A stretch of DNA of 64,000 bases from CBDFNN01 sp965250215 (GTDB lineage: Bacteria > Bacteroidota > Rhodothermia > Rhodothermales > DATKEJ01): assembly GCA_965250215.1 (NCBI GenBank), contig CBDFNN010000004.1, positions 2,976,001-3,040,000 of the forward strand, written 5' to 3'. Each line of letters begins with the position of its first letter. Within the stretch, counting starts at the first letter, position 1. Below, piece by piece: positions 52,915 through 61,956 of this stretch. The translations under genes and the position numbers were made by a program. Under the pieces are notes generated by a model. It made no database searches. It saw only the letters and a program-made list of their open reading frames with translations, and was not told where the DNA came from.

Positions 52915-54120
52915 ATGAGGATACTTCTCCTGTATCAGTACTGGCACACTCCGGATCATGGAGCCGCATGCCGATACTTTCATCTGACCGATTATCTATC
53001 AGAGGCCAATGAGATACGAGTTGTCAGTAGCAATTCCTATTTCAAAGACCGGGTGAGTAATCACTTTCCGGACAAACCTGAAAAAGTTAGACTTCACCTC
53101 AGCAAAGTACCCTACGCCAATAAGATGGGTCTAGTAATGCGACTCTTCTCCTACAGCATTTTTTCCTTGAAGGTACTTTGGCGTTCCCTTGTCGGAAAAA
53201 CCGATGTGATTTGGGCTGTCTCGACACCACTTTCCGTACCTGCTTCTGCAAGTATTTTGTCCAAGTTCAAGGGTGTGCCGTGGGTATTTGAGGTCTCCGA
53301 CCTATGGCCAGACTTTCCCATCGAAATGGGAGCAATTAGAAATCCCCTTTTCAAAAAGATGCTCTATAAACTGGAGCTCTCCCTTTATAGATCTGCAGAC
53401 CACATCGTATCCAAGTCACCCGATATAACGTCGCATATAGTAAATCTGGGAATAGACCCCTCCAAAGTTACCACGACTTACAACGGAACCGATTTTGGTG
53501 TCTACGATCACCTCGATTATACAAAAGACGTCGATGACTTTATACAAGACCATGGTTTGGATGAAAAGAGAATTGTCATTTATGCAGGCACATTCGGAAG
53601 AGCCAACGATATTGAAAATCTAATCAACGCCACCAAAATCTTCGCTAATTCCCCCGACACTCATTTTGTCTATGCTGGCTGGGGCTACCATGAAACAGAT
53701 TTGAGGGAGCTGATGGAAAGTCAAGACAACGTCACTCTGATCGGGCTTCAATCAAGACCTCATACAATTGAGTGGCTAAGAAAAGCTGATTTGTCCTTGG
53801 TCTCTTTCAAAGATCTCGAGGTTCTCAAAGCTAACTCACCTACAAAGTTCTATGACAGCCTTGGAGTTGGCACTCCGGTAATTGTCACCAATGCAGGATG
53901 GACCAAGGAATTTGTAGAGCAACACGAATGTGGCTGGTTCGTACCTCCAGGGCAGCCAAGATTATTGTCAGAACAAATAATTACGGCCCTTGAGGACAGA
54001 GAAACTCTCGAGGAATTTTCCGACAATGCCGTTACGATTTCACGACAGCTTTTTGATCGAAAAAAGTTAACACCGATTTTCCAGAGTATCTTCGATTCGG
54101 TGACTAAATCTCAAAAATAG
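52915..54120 (+). CDS. GT4-family glycosyltransferase
   Basis: The GT-B fold is shown by MRILLLYQYWHTPDHGAACRY at the start (glycine-rich acceptor loop), VFEVSDLWPDFPIEMGA as in WbuB/capsule-type transferases, and in the second half IVIYAGTFGRAND, the donor site KANSPTKFYDSLGVGTPVIVT with a variant EX7E region, and GWFVPPG. It probably adds a sugar to a lipid-linked envelope glycan in the cytoplasm. The next gene starts 5 bases after its stop. Confidence 0.9.
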   Translation: MRILLLYQYWHTPDHGAACRYFHLTDYLSEANEIRVVSSNSYFKDRVSNHFPDKPEKVRLHLSKVPYANKMGLVMRLFSYSIFSLKVLWRSLVGKTDVIWAVSTPLSVPASASILSKFKGVPWVFEVSDLWPDFPIEMGAIRNPLFKKMLYKLELSLYRSADHIVSKSPDITSHIVNLGIDPSKVTTTYNGTDFGVYDHLDYTKDVDDFIQDHGLDEKRIVIYAGTFGRANDIENLINATKIFANSPDTHFVYAGWGYHETDLRELMESQDNVTLIGLQSRPHTIEWLRKADLSLVSFKDLEVLKANSPTKFYDSLGVGTPVIVTNAGWTKEFVEQHECGWFVPPGQPRLLSEQIITALEDRETLEEFSDNAVTISRQLFDRKKLTPIFQSIFDSVTKSQK

Positions 54121-54125
54121 AATTA

Positions 54126-55340
54126 ATGGCTAGGCCAAAACTAGACATAGACGACGCATACAATTTTGAAGAATTGCTCTCCGAAGAGGAGCGCCTAATA
54201 ATGCATGCTGCTCGAGACTATGCGCAGTCGTCGCTCGAACCACGTGCTCTCGAAGGAAATCAAAAGGGCCACTTCCATAGAGAGATTATTGGAGAGATGG
54301 GTGAACTTGGTCTTCTCGGTTCTGCCATACCTGAAGAGTATGGAGGAGCAGGTCTCAACTATACTTCCTACGGTCTCATCGCTCGAGAAATCGAGAGAGT
54401 GGACTCAGGCTATCGTTCTTTCGCATCGGTTCAGTCTTCACTTGTAATGCTTCCAATTTACAAGTTCGGGACAGAGGAGCAGCGAAAGAAGTTCTTGCCA
54501 GCTTTGGCAAAAGGTGAAATCGTCGGATGCTTCGGTCTGACGGAACCCGATCACGGGTCTGATCCTGGATCAATGACGTCTAACGCCTTGAGGACAGATG
54601 GAGGTTGGGTTCTCAATGGAGCCAAGATGTGGATCACCAACTCACCTATTGCAGACCTTGCCGTTGTTTGGGCGAAAGCAAAAGAGAACGCAGATGATCC
54701 TGGAGTAATCCGAGGCTTTCTTGTAGAGAAGGGCATGAAAGGCTTTTCCGCCCCGGAAACGCACAATAAAATGTCCTTGCGCGCGTCTTTAACGGGCGAG
54801 ATAGTTTTGGACAATGTTTTTGTACCGGACGAGAACATTTTCCCTGAAATCAAAGGTCTCAAAGGTCCATTTACCTGTCTCAACTCAGCGAGATACGGTA
54901 TTGCCTGGGGTACACTTGGTGCTGCAGAGAATTGCTACCAGAGAGCCAGGCAATATGTCATGGAAAGGAAGCAGTTTGGCTACCCTCTCGCCGCTAATCA
55001 GCTAATACAAACTAAACTCGCAAACATGCTTACTAAAATCACGGAGATGCAGCTCTTAGCATGGCGTCTCGGCAATCTCTGGGATAGTGGCAAGGCCATT
55101 CCAGAAATGGTGTCATTGGCGAAACGAAACAATTGTGGAACAGCTCTCGAAATAGCAAGGGTAGCAAGAGACATGTTGGGAGGAAACGGAATTACCGGCG
55201 ATTTTCGAGTCATCCACCATATGATTAATTTGGAGACGGTGAACACATACGAGGGTACTTATGACATCCATGGCTTAATTTTGGGACGAGCCATAACGGG
55301 TATCCAGTCCTTCACTCCACGTGGAAATGATCTTCCATGA
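54126..55340 (+). CDS. gcdH: Glutaryl-CoA dehydrogenase-like acyl-CoA dehydrogenase
   Basis: The protein is a full-length (404 residues) flavin acyl-CoA dehydrogenase. Features that favour glutaryl-CoA dehydrogenase over others are GYRSFASVQSSLV, where R97 matches the arginine that holds the substrate carboxylate, and the catalytic E376 in TYEGTYDIH. Also present are GCFGLTEPDHGSDPG (FAD contact), WITNSPIADLAVVWAK and RDMLGGNGITGDF. It would convert glutaryl-CoA to crotonyl-CoA in lysine and tryptophan breakdown. It is close behind the GT4 gene (5 bases), but no functional link is evident. Confidence 0.9.
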   Translation: MARPKLDIDDAYNFEELLSEEERLIMHAARDYAQSSLEPRALEGNQKGHFHREIIGEMGELGLLGSAIPEEYGGAGLNYTSYGLIAREIERVDSGYRSFASVQSSLVMLPIYKFGTEEQRKKFLPALAKGEIVGCFGLTEPDHGSDPGSMTSNALRTDGGWVLNGAKMWITNSPIADLAVVWAKAKENADDPGVIRGFLVEKGMKGFSAPETHNKMSLRASLTGEIVLDNVFVPDENIFPEIKGLKGPFTCLNSARYGIAWGTLGAAENCYQRARQYVMERKQFGYPLAANQLIQTKLANMLTKITEMQLLAWRLGNLWDSGKAIPEMVSLAKRNNCGTALEIARVARDMLGGNGITGDFRVIHHMINLETVNTYEGTYDIHGLILGRAITGIQSFTPRGNDLP

Positions 55341-55395
55341 AATGGAAAGGCCCATTAATTAATAGTAGAATAGAGTTTAAGTAAACTGATTTGTC

Positions 55396-55725
55396 ATGCC
55401 TGAAGAAATAATGGTCGTTTTTATTGTCTTTTTCCTTTTCGTCGTCCTCCCTCTCGGATTGACGAAAATGATCCTTGGACATAAGCGACGTAATATGGAG
55501 CTAGAAAGAGGACCAAGCGAAGTCGATTCTGGCACGTCTCTGACTGAAAAAGAGCTGCGAAATATGATTAAGGCTTCCGTTGTCGAAGCTAACATCGATA
55601 TCAACAAACGACTTGACCTGATCCAGGAAGAGCTTGACGAAGTCGTGCATGATAAATTGAGGCTCGATTCGGAAGCAGCGGCTGAGGAGAAGGCCCCTAA
55701 ATCTGTAGGACGACGCGTTCGATGA
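55396..55725 (+). CDS. Small membrane protein with coiled coil
   Basis: One N-terminal membrane helix (about 5-26, IMVVFIVFFLFVVLPLGLTKMI) is followed by a charged segment and a predicted coiled coil (ELRNMIKASVVEANIDINKRLDLIQEELDEVV), then a basic end (GRRVR). The plan is like PspB/PspC-neighbourhood small proteins, but sequence identity is not enough to name it. It lies 55 bases after the gcdH-like gene and 43 before a cupin gene. Confidence 0.65.
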   Translation: MPEEIMVVFIVFFLFVVLPLGLTKMILGHKRRNMELERGPSEVDSGTSLTEKELRNMIKASVVEANIDINKRLDLIQEELDEVVHDKLRLDSEAAAEEKAPKSVGRRVR

Positions 55726-55768
55726 GACCACAGTTCTTTTATGTTCTTGATCATCCCCAGATTGAATA

Positions 55769-56137
55769 ATGACGGAAAGCAAGGTCATAAATCTTAAAGA
55801 GAAACTCGGTCTATTTTCCGAATATTTCCAGCCCAGAGGTATTGCAAGACTTAACAACTACGTCTTCAAATTAGCCAAGATTAAAGGCGACTTTATCTGG
55901 CATAGCCATGATGAAACCGATGAAGCCTTTTTGATACTAAAAGGACAGCTCTTTATCGAATTAGAAGATCAGACGATTACTTTGAATGAAGGCGAACTTT
56001 ATGTTGTACCAAAGGGTGTACAGCACCGCCCTTACGCCAAGGAAGAGTGTCACCTAATGTTGGTGGAGCCTTTCTCAACGGTCAACACGGGTCATGAAGA
56101 AAGCGACCTTAGAATAGAGGAGATCGGCTGGATCTAA
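55769..56137 (+). CDS. Single-domain cupin protein
   Basis: The 122-residue protein has the cupin motif 1 region FIWHSHDETDEAFLILKGQL, with the metal-binding HxH, E and later motif 2 VVPKGVQHRP with the fourth histidine. Hydrophobic strands around them form a jelly roll. Such small cytoplasmic cupins can bind metals or act as isomerases or dioxygenases; the substrate is unknown. It precedes typA by 115 bases. Confidence 0.88.
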   Translation: MTESKVINLKEKLGLFSEYFQPRGIARLNNYVFKLAKIKGDFIWHSHDETDEAFLILKGQLFIELEDQTITLNEGELYVVPKGVQHRPYAKEECHLMLVEPFSTVNTGHEESDLRIEEIGWI

Positions 56138-56156
56138 TCAATCTGTAGATAGTGCT

Positions 56157-56175
56157 GGTGATCTCAATAGGATCA
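56157..56175 (+). promoter_or_regulatory. Hairpin GTGATC/GATCAC in the typA leader
   Basis: GTGATC (56157-56162) and GATCAC (56170-56175) with a 7-base loop form a 6-bp stem about 78 bases before the typA ATG. It may be a leader structure or operator; no T-run follows. Confidence 0.35.
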
Positions 56176-56252
56176 CATCGCGATAATACATCGCAGGCAA
56201 TTCTCACGGACGCTCATTTACAAATTACTAGGCCGATTTACGCCCCATTCAC

Positions 56253-58067
56253 ATGTCAGATAGAAAAATAAGAAATATCGCGATTGTCGCCCACGTCGAT
56301 CACGGAAAGACAACACTCGTTGACGCAATGCTTTGGCAAGGCGGCACCTTCCGTGACAATGAGGCGGTGAATGAGCGGGTCATGGACTCCATGGATCTCG
56401 AAAGAGAAAAAGGAATCACAATCATGGCTAAAAACACCGCAGTACAATTTGGCGACTATAAAATCAACATTGTCGATACACCTGGACATGCCGATTTCGG
56501 TGGCGAGGTCGAAAGAACCCTTCGAATGGTCGACGGTGTCATGCTACTGGTTGATGCTGCGGAAGGACCACTGCCTCAAACTCGATTCGTGCTCACAAAG
56601 GCACTCGAATTGAAACTACCCTCGATCGTTGTAATCAATAAAATCGACCGGAGTGACGCAAGAGCCGATCAAGTACTGAACGAAATATATGACCTCTACA
56701 TCGATCTTGATGCGAACGATGACCAGGTAGATTTTCCCGTTATGTACGCCATAGCAAAAGACGGTAAGTGCTGCTCAGAAATCGGCGGAGAATTGACAGA
56801 TCTCAAGCCATTGATGCAGACTATCATAGATAGGATACCTGAACCAGCAGGAGACGAAGACGCACCACTACAAGTATTGGTCACTAACGTCCAACCGGAC
56901 GCCTACCGAGGCCCTCTTGCAATTGGTCGTGTCATGCATGGAACTCTTAAAAACAAACAGAAAGTCAGCCTGTGCCACCGAGATGGCAGCTTCAAACCAG
57001 CCAGCGTCACATCTTTAATGAACTATCAGGGACTCCAAAAAGTCGAGATCGACAGTGCCGGCCCTGGAGACATCATAGCGATCGCAGGAATGACTGGCAT
57101 TGGACTTGGCGAAAGCATCGCTGATGCAATTGATCCTGTTCCACTCGTCCCACTAAACGTTGACGAGCCAACGATGTCAATGGAGTTCAAAATCAATGAC
57201 TCTCCGTTCAGTGGTCGTGAAGGTAAGTACGTGACATCAAGGAATCTTCGAGATCGTTTAATGAAAGAAGCCGAGACCAATTTGTCGATGAAAATCGAAG
57301 AGACAGACTCTGCCGATAGGTACCTAGTTTTTGGACGAGGCGAGCTTCAAATGGCGATTCTCATCGAACAAATGCGTCGGGAGGATTTCGAGTTTGCAGT
57401 TGGGATGCCACAGGTTTTGAAAAAGAAAGTTAATGGCAAGACTCACGAACCATTCGAATCAGCACTGATCGATGTGGCTGAGGATTACATGGGAGTCGTC
57501 GTACAGAAGCTTGGACAAAGGAAAGGTGTCATGACCAAGATGATCAATCATGGATCTGGGCGTGTACGTCTCGAATTCGAAATCCCGAGTAGAGGATTGA
57601 TTGGATACAGAACGGAATTCCTAACCGATACAAAAGGAACTGGAATTATATCACACATCTTTCTCGGATACCGACCCTGGGCTGGAGAGATAGTTCATCG
57701 AACCACTGGAGCACTTGTGGCTGACAGAATCGGTAAGGTGACCGGCTATTCCATTGTCAACCTGCAAGAAAGAGGCGACCTCTTCATTGGTCCGAGGGAC
57801 CAAGTATATGCTGGGATGATTGTGGGAGAGAACGCCAGAGACGTCGATCTAGATGTGAACCCGACAAAGGAAAAGAAGCAGACGAACATGCGTGCGGCAT
57901 CTGCAGATAACTTTGAAAAATTGGTCCCACCAATCAGAATGTCTTTGGAGGAGAGTATCGAGTTCATTCGCGAAGACGAATTGATTGAAGTGACTCCGGA
58001 AAGTTTACGATTGAGAAAACGACATCTAGATCCGAACGAGCGAAAGAAGGCGGCAAGGGCCAACTAA
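56253..58067 (+). CDS. typA: Ribosome-associated GTPase TypA/BipA
   Basis: TypA is a translational GTPase of the EF-G family that binds 70S or 30S ribosomes and helps 50S assembly and stress adaptation. G1 is AHVDHGKT (13-20), G3 is DTPGHADFGGEVER, G4 is NKIDR. The specific TypA region at the C-terminus is visible in IPSRGLIGYRTEFLTDTKGTG, GALVADRIGKVTGYS and the YAGMIVGE, LDVNPTKEKKQTNMRA blocks. At 604 residues it has the family length. Confidence 0.97.
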   Translation: MSDRKIRNIAIVAHVDHGKTTLVDAMLWQGGTFRDNEAVNERVMDSMDLEREKGITIMAKNTAVQFGDYKINIVDTPGHADFGGEVERTLRMVDGVMLLVDAAEGPLPQTRFVLTKALELKLPSIVVINKIDRSDARADQVLNEIYDLYIDLDANDDQVDFPVMYAIAKDGKCCSEIGGELTDLKPLMQTIIDRIPEPAGDEDAPLQVLVTNVQPDAYRGPLAIGRVMHGTLKNKQKVSLCHRDGSFKPASVTSLMNYQGLQKVEIDSAGPGDIIAIAGMTGIGLGESIADAIDPVPLVPLNVDEPTMSMEFKINDSPFSGREGKYVTSRNLRDRLMKEAETNLSMKIEETDSADRYLVFGRGELQMAILIEQMRREDFEFAVGMPQVLKKKVNGKTHEPFESALIDVAEDYMGVVVQKLGQRKGVMTKMINHGSGRVRLEFEIPSRGLIGYRTEFLTDTKGTGIISHIFLGYRPWAGEIVHRTTGALVADRIGKVTGYSIVNLQERGDLFIGPRDQVYAGMIVGENARDVDLDVNPTKEKKQTNMRAASADNFEKLVPPIRMSLEESIEFIREDELIEVTPESLRLRKRHLDPNERKKAARAN

Positions 58068-58071
58068 GGCT

Positions 58072-58106
58072 GTATTATGTTCTGGGTTTTGAGTATTGGG
58101 TAAACT
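58072..58106. repeat. Heptanucleotide-periodic repeat after typA
   Basis: Five 7-base units follow each other: GTATTAT, GTTCTGG, GTTTTGA, GTATTGG, GTAAACT. All begin with GT and four share a T-rich core. The element starts 5 bases after the typA stop, in a short convergent gap. The unit differs from the other two heptad repeats in the window. Confidence 0.6.
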
Positions 58107-58143
58107 TGGAAAAGCCTAAATCTAAGTTTCGATGCAGCACCTT

Positions 58144-60381
58144 CTAGTTACCGACGGCAATTGTGTGTGTATACTTCACCAACATGGTTGATGTATCTGA
58201 AACAGGAAGAATCGGGATAAGTCGTTCTCGATCTGAATTGATTCCCTGATTAAAGACGATCCAAAGATCATTACCCTCTCTAAAGTTATACCTAAATCTG
58301 ACATTCGCAGAGAAATAGTCCGATGCAGAGCTGTATTGCAGAAAGGAGTTGGCAGAGAATTTGGTGTCGAGCGCTGCACCAACACGTAGTCTGAAAAGAT
58401 GGGCATTGAATCCTTGGTCACGATCAGCAAAATCAACCTTACTTAGTTGATACGATCCTGACAAATTCAGGTGAGGGGAGACATACCACACAGGTCTAGC
58501 AATAGCCGTAGCCTGCCAACCATCATAAAAACTACCAGCATTGGCAGAGACATTGAACTGAAATAGATCAGTGTGAGAATAGTTACGAGATGCTCCGACA
58601 ACAAAGAAGGTGTAATCATCTATAGGTACCTGAGCATCATCTGTCAGGGAAAAGGCTTCGTCTACGTTTTCTACAACGACGTTGGCCCAAAGCCTACCAG
58701 ATGTTCCTGACTTCGATCTCCATTCCCAACTGGGGCCATACAAGGCTGACTCGACAGAACTATCGCCATGGCGAAGATAAGTCTGAGCATCGAAGCCTAA
58801 AGCCTGAGAAATAAAACTAGATTCCTGGCCGAAGAGCCATGTATAGTCCACAGCTCCGTCGAGCAAGGTGAATGCATTTCTTTGAGTAAATCCGATACCA
58901 GGATTGTAGTCACTTCCTGCGGATGCGATGGTTGCGCTGTATCCAAGCTCCTGAGAGCGACGTCTCGCTAACTCGAGCGTATATCGCGTTCTATCAAGAA
59001 AATCTGCCTCACTAGAAGCATCTTCGTAGCTCTGAGCCCATTGAAAGGTCATATAGTCATCGCCTTTGATTCTAATGACGGCATCCAGTCCGTAAGCATA
59101 GTTATTCGTCTCATCCGAGCCCAGACGAGTCGTTAACATGGCACCAGCATAAGAGTAGGGATTGAACACTTGCCGACGAAGCCTATAGACTCCGAAATTT
59201 TCGGAAGGGAGCCCTCCTGACTCGGCAGTTTGCATTACGATGGCTCCGTAGTCTGTCAATCCTGTCCTGCCAACTATCCGACCTCCGCCATAAATCCGAA
59301 CTGGAGACCCATCGGAAGAAAGACCGATACGCCGGCTATGAAAAAGTCTCGACAGCCCGCCGGTTCTAAAATCAAATATCCCAGCTCGTTCTTGAAAAAA
59401 CTGTCTCTTCTCCGGGAAGAAAAGTGAAAAGCGAGTCAGGTTGATCTGTTGATCATCAGCTTCAGCCTGAGCAAAATCCGTATTTACTGTAGCATCAAGA
59501 CTAATATTATTAGTCAAAGAGTATTTCACATCAAAGCCAATTTCCGGCTCGAATTCTTCTACATACTCGTAGTCATTGCCCGAACTATTGATAGAAGCAG
59601 ATCTATCAAATCCTCCCAAGACGTATGGAACGATGTAGGCTGGACGACTCGGCTGAATACCGTCCAGAGTCATTTTCTCTGCCAGAGATGGCTTTAGAAA
59701 AGCCCAATTTGCAACGCGTTCGACATGAGGGTAAGTCAGACGCTCCGTCTTTCTAGCGACCTTTCGCTGTAGATTGAATCCAAAAGTAACCTGCCCATTG
59801 TCATCTGGCTCAAATCGGAGTGACGAAAACGGGATGCGCATCTCCGCAAACCACCCCTGTTCGTTTACCTTCGTAGCGACATCCCAAAAAGTATTGAAGT
59901 CTCCATTTATCCATCCTCCAGAGCTAATCCCTCCCCCACTCGCGTCATTTGAAATCTGCGCGTCCTTTCGGATACCTTCCGGTGTCGTTGTAAAGAGAAA
60001 TCCTGTCTCGTTGTCGTTAAATGTGTCGATTAAGATTTCGAAATGATCGTCTCCACTCAATCGATCGCGGTAGAGTGAATTGCCTCTTACTCCCTCTGGG
60101 TCAGAATCGTAGGCCCTCAACGCTAAGTACAAATAGTCCACGGAGTAAGCTATAAGAAACTCTGTCTTTTCCGTGGGCTCAGCACCGTTTTCGGGTTCGT
60201 ATTGCAAAGGTCTTAGAGCCTCGACGTTGGCCCAGGCCTGTTCAAAAGGGAGTCCGTCCAACTCTACCTCTCCTCCAATTTTATCAACCGCTCTTGATGC
60301 TTCTCTTGATTGGGCTACAATTTCAGAGGGGATTGCTCCAAGGACGAGGAGCAAAACGACATATAAACATTTTGATTTCAT
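58144..60381 (-). CDS. DUF5916 outer-membrane protein with CBM9-like N-terminal domain
   Basis: A signal peptide (ending IVAQ) is followed by a CBM9-like beta-sandwich domain (about 30-215; VDKIGGEVELDGLPFEQAWANV, FLIAYSVDYLYLALRAYDSDP, WFAEMRIPFSSLRFEP), then a long beta-barrel region (about 240-745; IPYVLGGFDRS-like, EIGFDVKYSLTNNISLDATVNTDFAQAEAD, FFPEKRQFFQERAGIFDF). The latter two blocks are hallmarks of DUF5916 proteins. They may bind and take up carbohydrate-linked ligands, but their role is unproven. It is divergent from the LptF/G gene. Confidence 0.9.
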   Translation of the reverse strand: MKSKCLYVVLLLVLGAIPSEIVAQSREASRAVDKIGGEVELDGLPFEQAWANVEALRPLQYEPENGAEPTEKTEFLIAYSVDYLYLALRAYDSDPEGVRGNSLYRDRLSGDDHFEILIDTFNDNETGFLFTTTPEGIRKDAQISNDASGGGISSGGWINGDFNTFWDVATKVNEQGWFAEMRIPFSSLRFEPDDNGQVTFGFNLQRKVARKTERLTYPHVERVANWAFLKPSLAEKMTLDGIQPSRPAYIVPYVLGGFDRSASINSSGNDYEYVEEFEPEIGFDVKYSLTNNISLDATVNTDFAQAEADDQQINLTRFSLFFPEKRQFFQERAGIFDFRTGGLSRLFHSRRIGLSSDGSPVRIYGGGRIVGRTGLTDYGAIVMQTAESGGLPSENFGVYRLRRQVFNPYSYAGAMLTTRLGSDETNNYAYGLDAVIRIKGDDYMTFQWAQSYEDASSEADFLDRTRYTLELARRRSQELGYSATIASAGSDYNPGIGFTQRNAFTLLDGAVDYTWLFGQESSFISQALGFDAQTYLRHGDSSVESALYGPSWEWRSKSGTSGRLWANVVVENVDEAFSLTDDAQVPIDDYTFFVVGASRNYSHTDLFQFNVSANAGSFYDGWQATAIARPVWYVSPHLNLSGSYQLSKVDFADRDQGFNAHLFRLRVGAALDTKFSANSFLQYSSASDYFSANVRFRYNFREGNDLWIVFNQGINSDRERLIPILPVSDTSTMLVKYTHTIAVGN

Positions 60382-60461
60382 TCGTTCGCAGAATACTACC
60401 TATTTCCGAATAATGATATACATAGCGGCAACCTAATCTTGACACGTGCAATACAAGCAAA

Positions 60462-61547
60462 ATGCTTAACACCTTTGACAAGCACATTATTATTCGATTA
60501 GTGAAGGCCTATTTGGCTTTCGTTTTAATGCTAATCCTCTTTTTCATAGCGCTTCACTATGTCGAGTACACGGATGATTTTCAAGATCGAGGTGCAACTT
60601 CAAAGCAAGTATTTCTGGAATACTATCCTAGTTACATCCCAGAAATAATCAAACTAATTTCTCCTTTGGCTCTTTTCCTAAGTGTCATATTTCTGACTGC
60701 AAAACTCTCGTCGGAACTGGCGCTGGTCGCTTTACACAGTAGCGCCGTGTCTCTCCGTAGAATTCTCCTTCCCTTTCTAGGCTTTGGACTTGTTGTAACC
60801 TGCGGCTTGTTCTATTTATCTGGTTGGGTGGTACCAAAATCTAACGTTGACCGAATCGATTTTGAGAATCAGTACATCAAGCAGACTCGGAAAAATGTTC
60901 GGTCAAACAATCTTAACTATCAGACCGCACCCGGCAAACTCCTAAATGTCGGATTCTATGATCAGCGTTCAAAAACGGCCTATCGAGTTTCTCTTTTCAA
61001 TATCAATGAGGAGAACAGAATTATTCAGAGGATGGATGCGAGGAATATGACCTGGGTGGACTCATTGAAGGTCTGGCGTATCTCGGACCCCATTTTTCGA
61101 GATTTCCAGAATGAAATATATCAAGAGAAACGCGAAGAGAGTCGCGATTCTTTAATTGGGGTGCTACCACAAGACCTCGCTAGAAGCGAGCGAGATGGAG
61201 AGCTCCTAACTATCACAGAATCCAAAAGTTATTTACGTTCTCTTGAACGATCAGGACTTGGCTACATTCGCCGACCTTTTGTCGAATACTACACCAAATT
61301 CAGCTACCCAATCTCCCATCTAATTCTTGTTTTATTAGGCTTGCCCTTAGCCGCGAGACGCAGAGTTGGTGGGCAGGCTACCCAAATAGGAATTGGCCTA
61401 GCCGTTGCCTTCGTCTATCTCGCGTTTATTAAAATCTTTGAGCCTCTTGGCTATGCTGGCTCCGTACCATCTTGGATGGCTGCCTGGGCTCCTCATATTC
61501 TATTTGCCTTTGTTGCATTATTAATCTTCTACAAGACCAAGACCTAG
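60462..61547 (+). CDS. LptF/LptG (YjgP/YjgQ) family LPS export permease
   Basis: Six membrane helices, three at each end (about 15-35, 55-80, 100-122 and 280-360), flank a periplasmic beta-jellyroll (about 130-265). Family features are FDKHIIIRLVKAYLAF at the start, ISPLALFLSVIFLTAKLSSELALVAL and PISHLILVLLGLPLAARR. In the LptB2FG complex these proteins lift LPS out of the inner membrane. The other permease and lptB are not in the window, so I cannot tell LptF from LptG. Confidence 0.93.
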   Translation: MLNTFDKHIIIRLVKAYLAFVLMLILFFIALHYVEYTDDFQDRGATSKQVFLEYYPSYIPEIIKLISPLALFLSVIFLTAKLSSELALVALHSSAVSLRRILLPFLGFGLVVTCGLFYLSGWVVPKSNVDRIDFENQYIKQTRKNVRSNNLNYQTAPGKLLNVGFYDQRSKTAYRVSLFNINEENRIIQRMDARNMTWVDSLKVWRISDPIFRDFQNEIYQEKREESRDSLIGVLPQDLARSERDGELLTITESKSYLRSLERSGLGYIRRPFVEYYTKFSYPISHLILVLLGLPLAARRRVGGQATQIGIGLAVAFVYLAFIKIFEPLGYAGSVPSWMAAWAPHILFAFVALLIFYKTKT

Positions 61548-61553
61548 CTCGAT

Positions 61554-61925
61554 ATGAAAAAGACACTTGTAAGCAAATCTGATGTCATAGAAAAAAAGGT
61601 CGTTGGCCCAGGAAAAGACACGACGATGCAAGTCCTAATTGGACCGGAAAACGCGGGGAATTTCTTTATGAGAAAATTTTCTATGAAGCCTGGAGGAGGA
61701 ATGCCCCTTCACACCAACAAGGTAGAACACGAACAATATGTCTTGAGGGGTAAAGGACAAGTTGGGATCGGAGACGAAGTCCACACAGTCGAAGCAGGAG
61801 ATATCCTATACATCCCAGCAGAAATGCCGCACTTCTACAATTCAGTTGGGGAAGAATCCTTTGAATTTCTGTGCATGGTACCAAACAAAGAAGACGTCAT
61901 CACTCTTCTAGACGAAGCGTGCTGA
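61554..61925 (+). CDS. Single-domain cupin protein
   Basis: A second small cupin of 123 residues, unlike the one at 55769. Motif 1 is PLHTNKVEHEQYVLRGKGQV with histidine and glutamate ligands; motif 2 is YIPAEMPHFYNS. It begins 6 bases after the LptF/G stop and is probably co-transcribed. Function unknown; metal binding likely. Confidence 0.88.
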   Translation: MKKTLVSKSDVIEKKVVGPGKDTTMQVLIGPENAGNFFMRKFSMKPGGGMPLHTNKVEHEQYVLRGKGQVGIGDEVHTVEAGDILYIPAEMPHFYNSVGEESFEFLCMVPNKEDVITLLDEAC

Positions 61926-61956
61926 GACAAGAATGGCTTCCGTCAGATAAGTTAAG

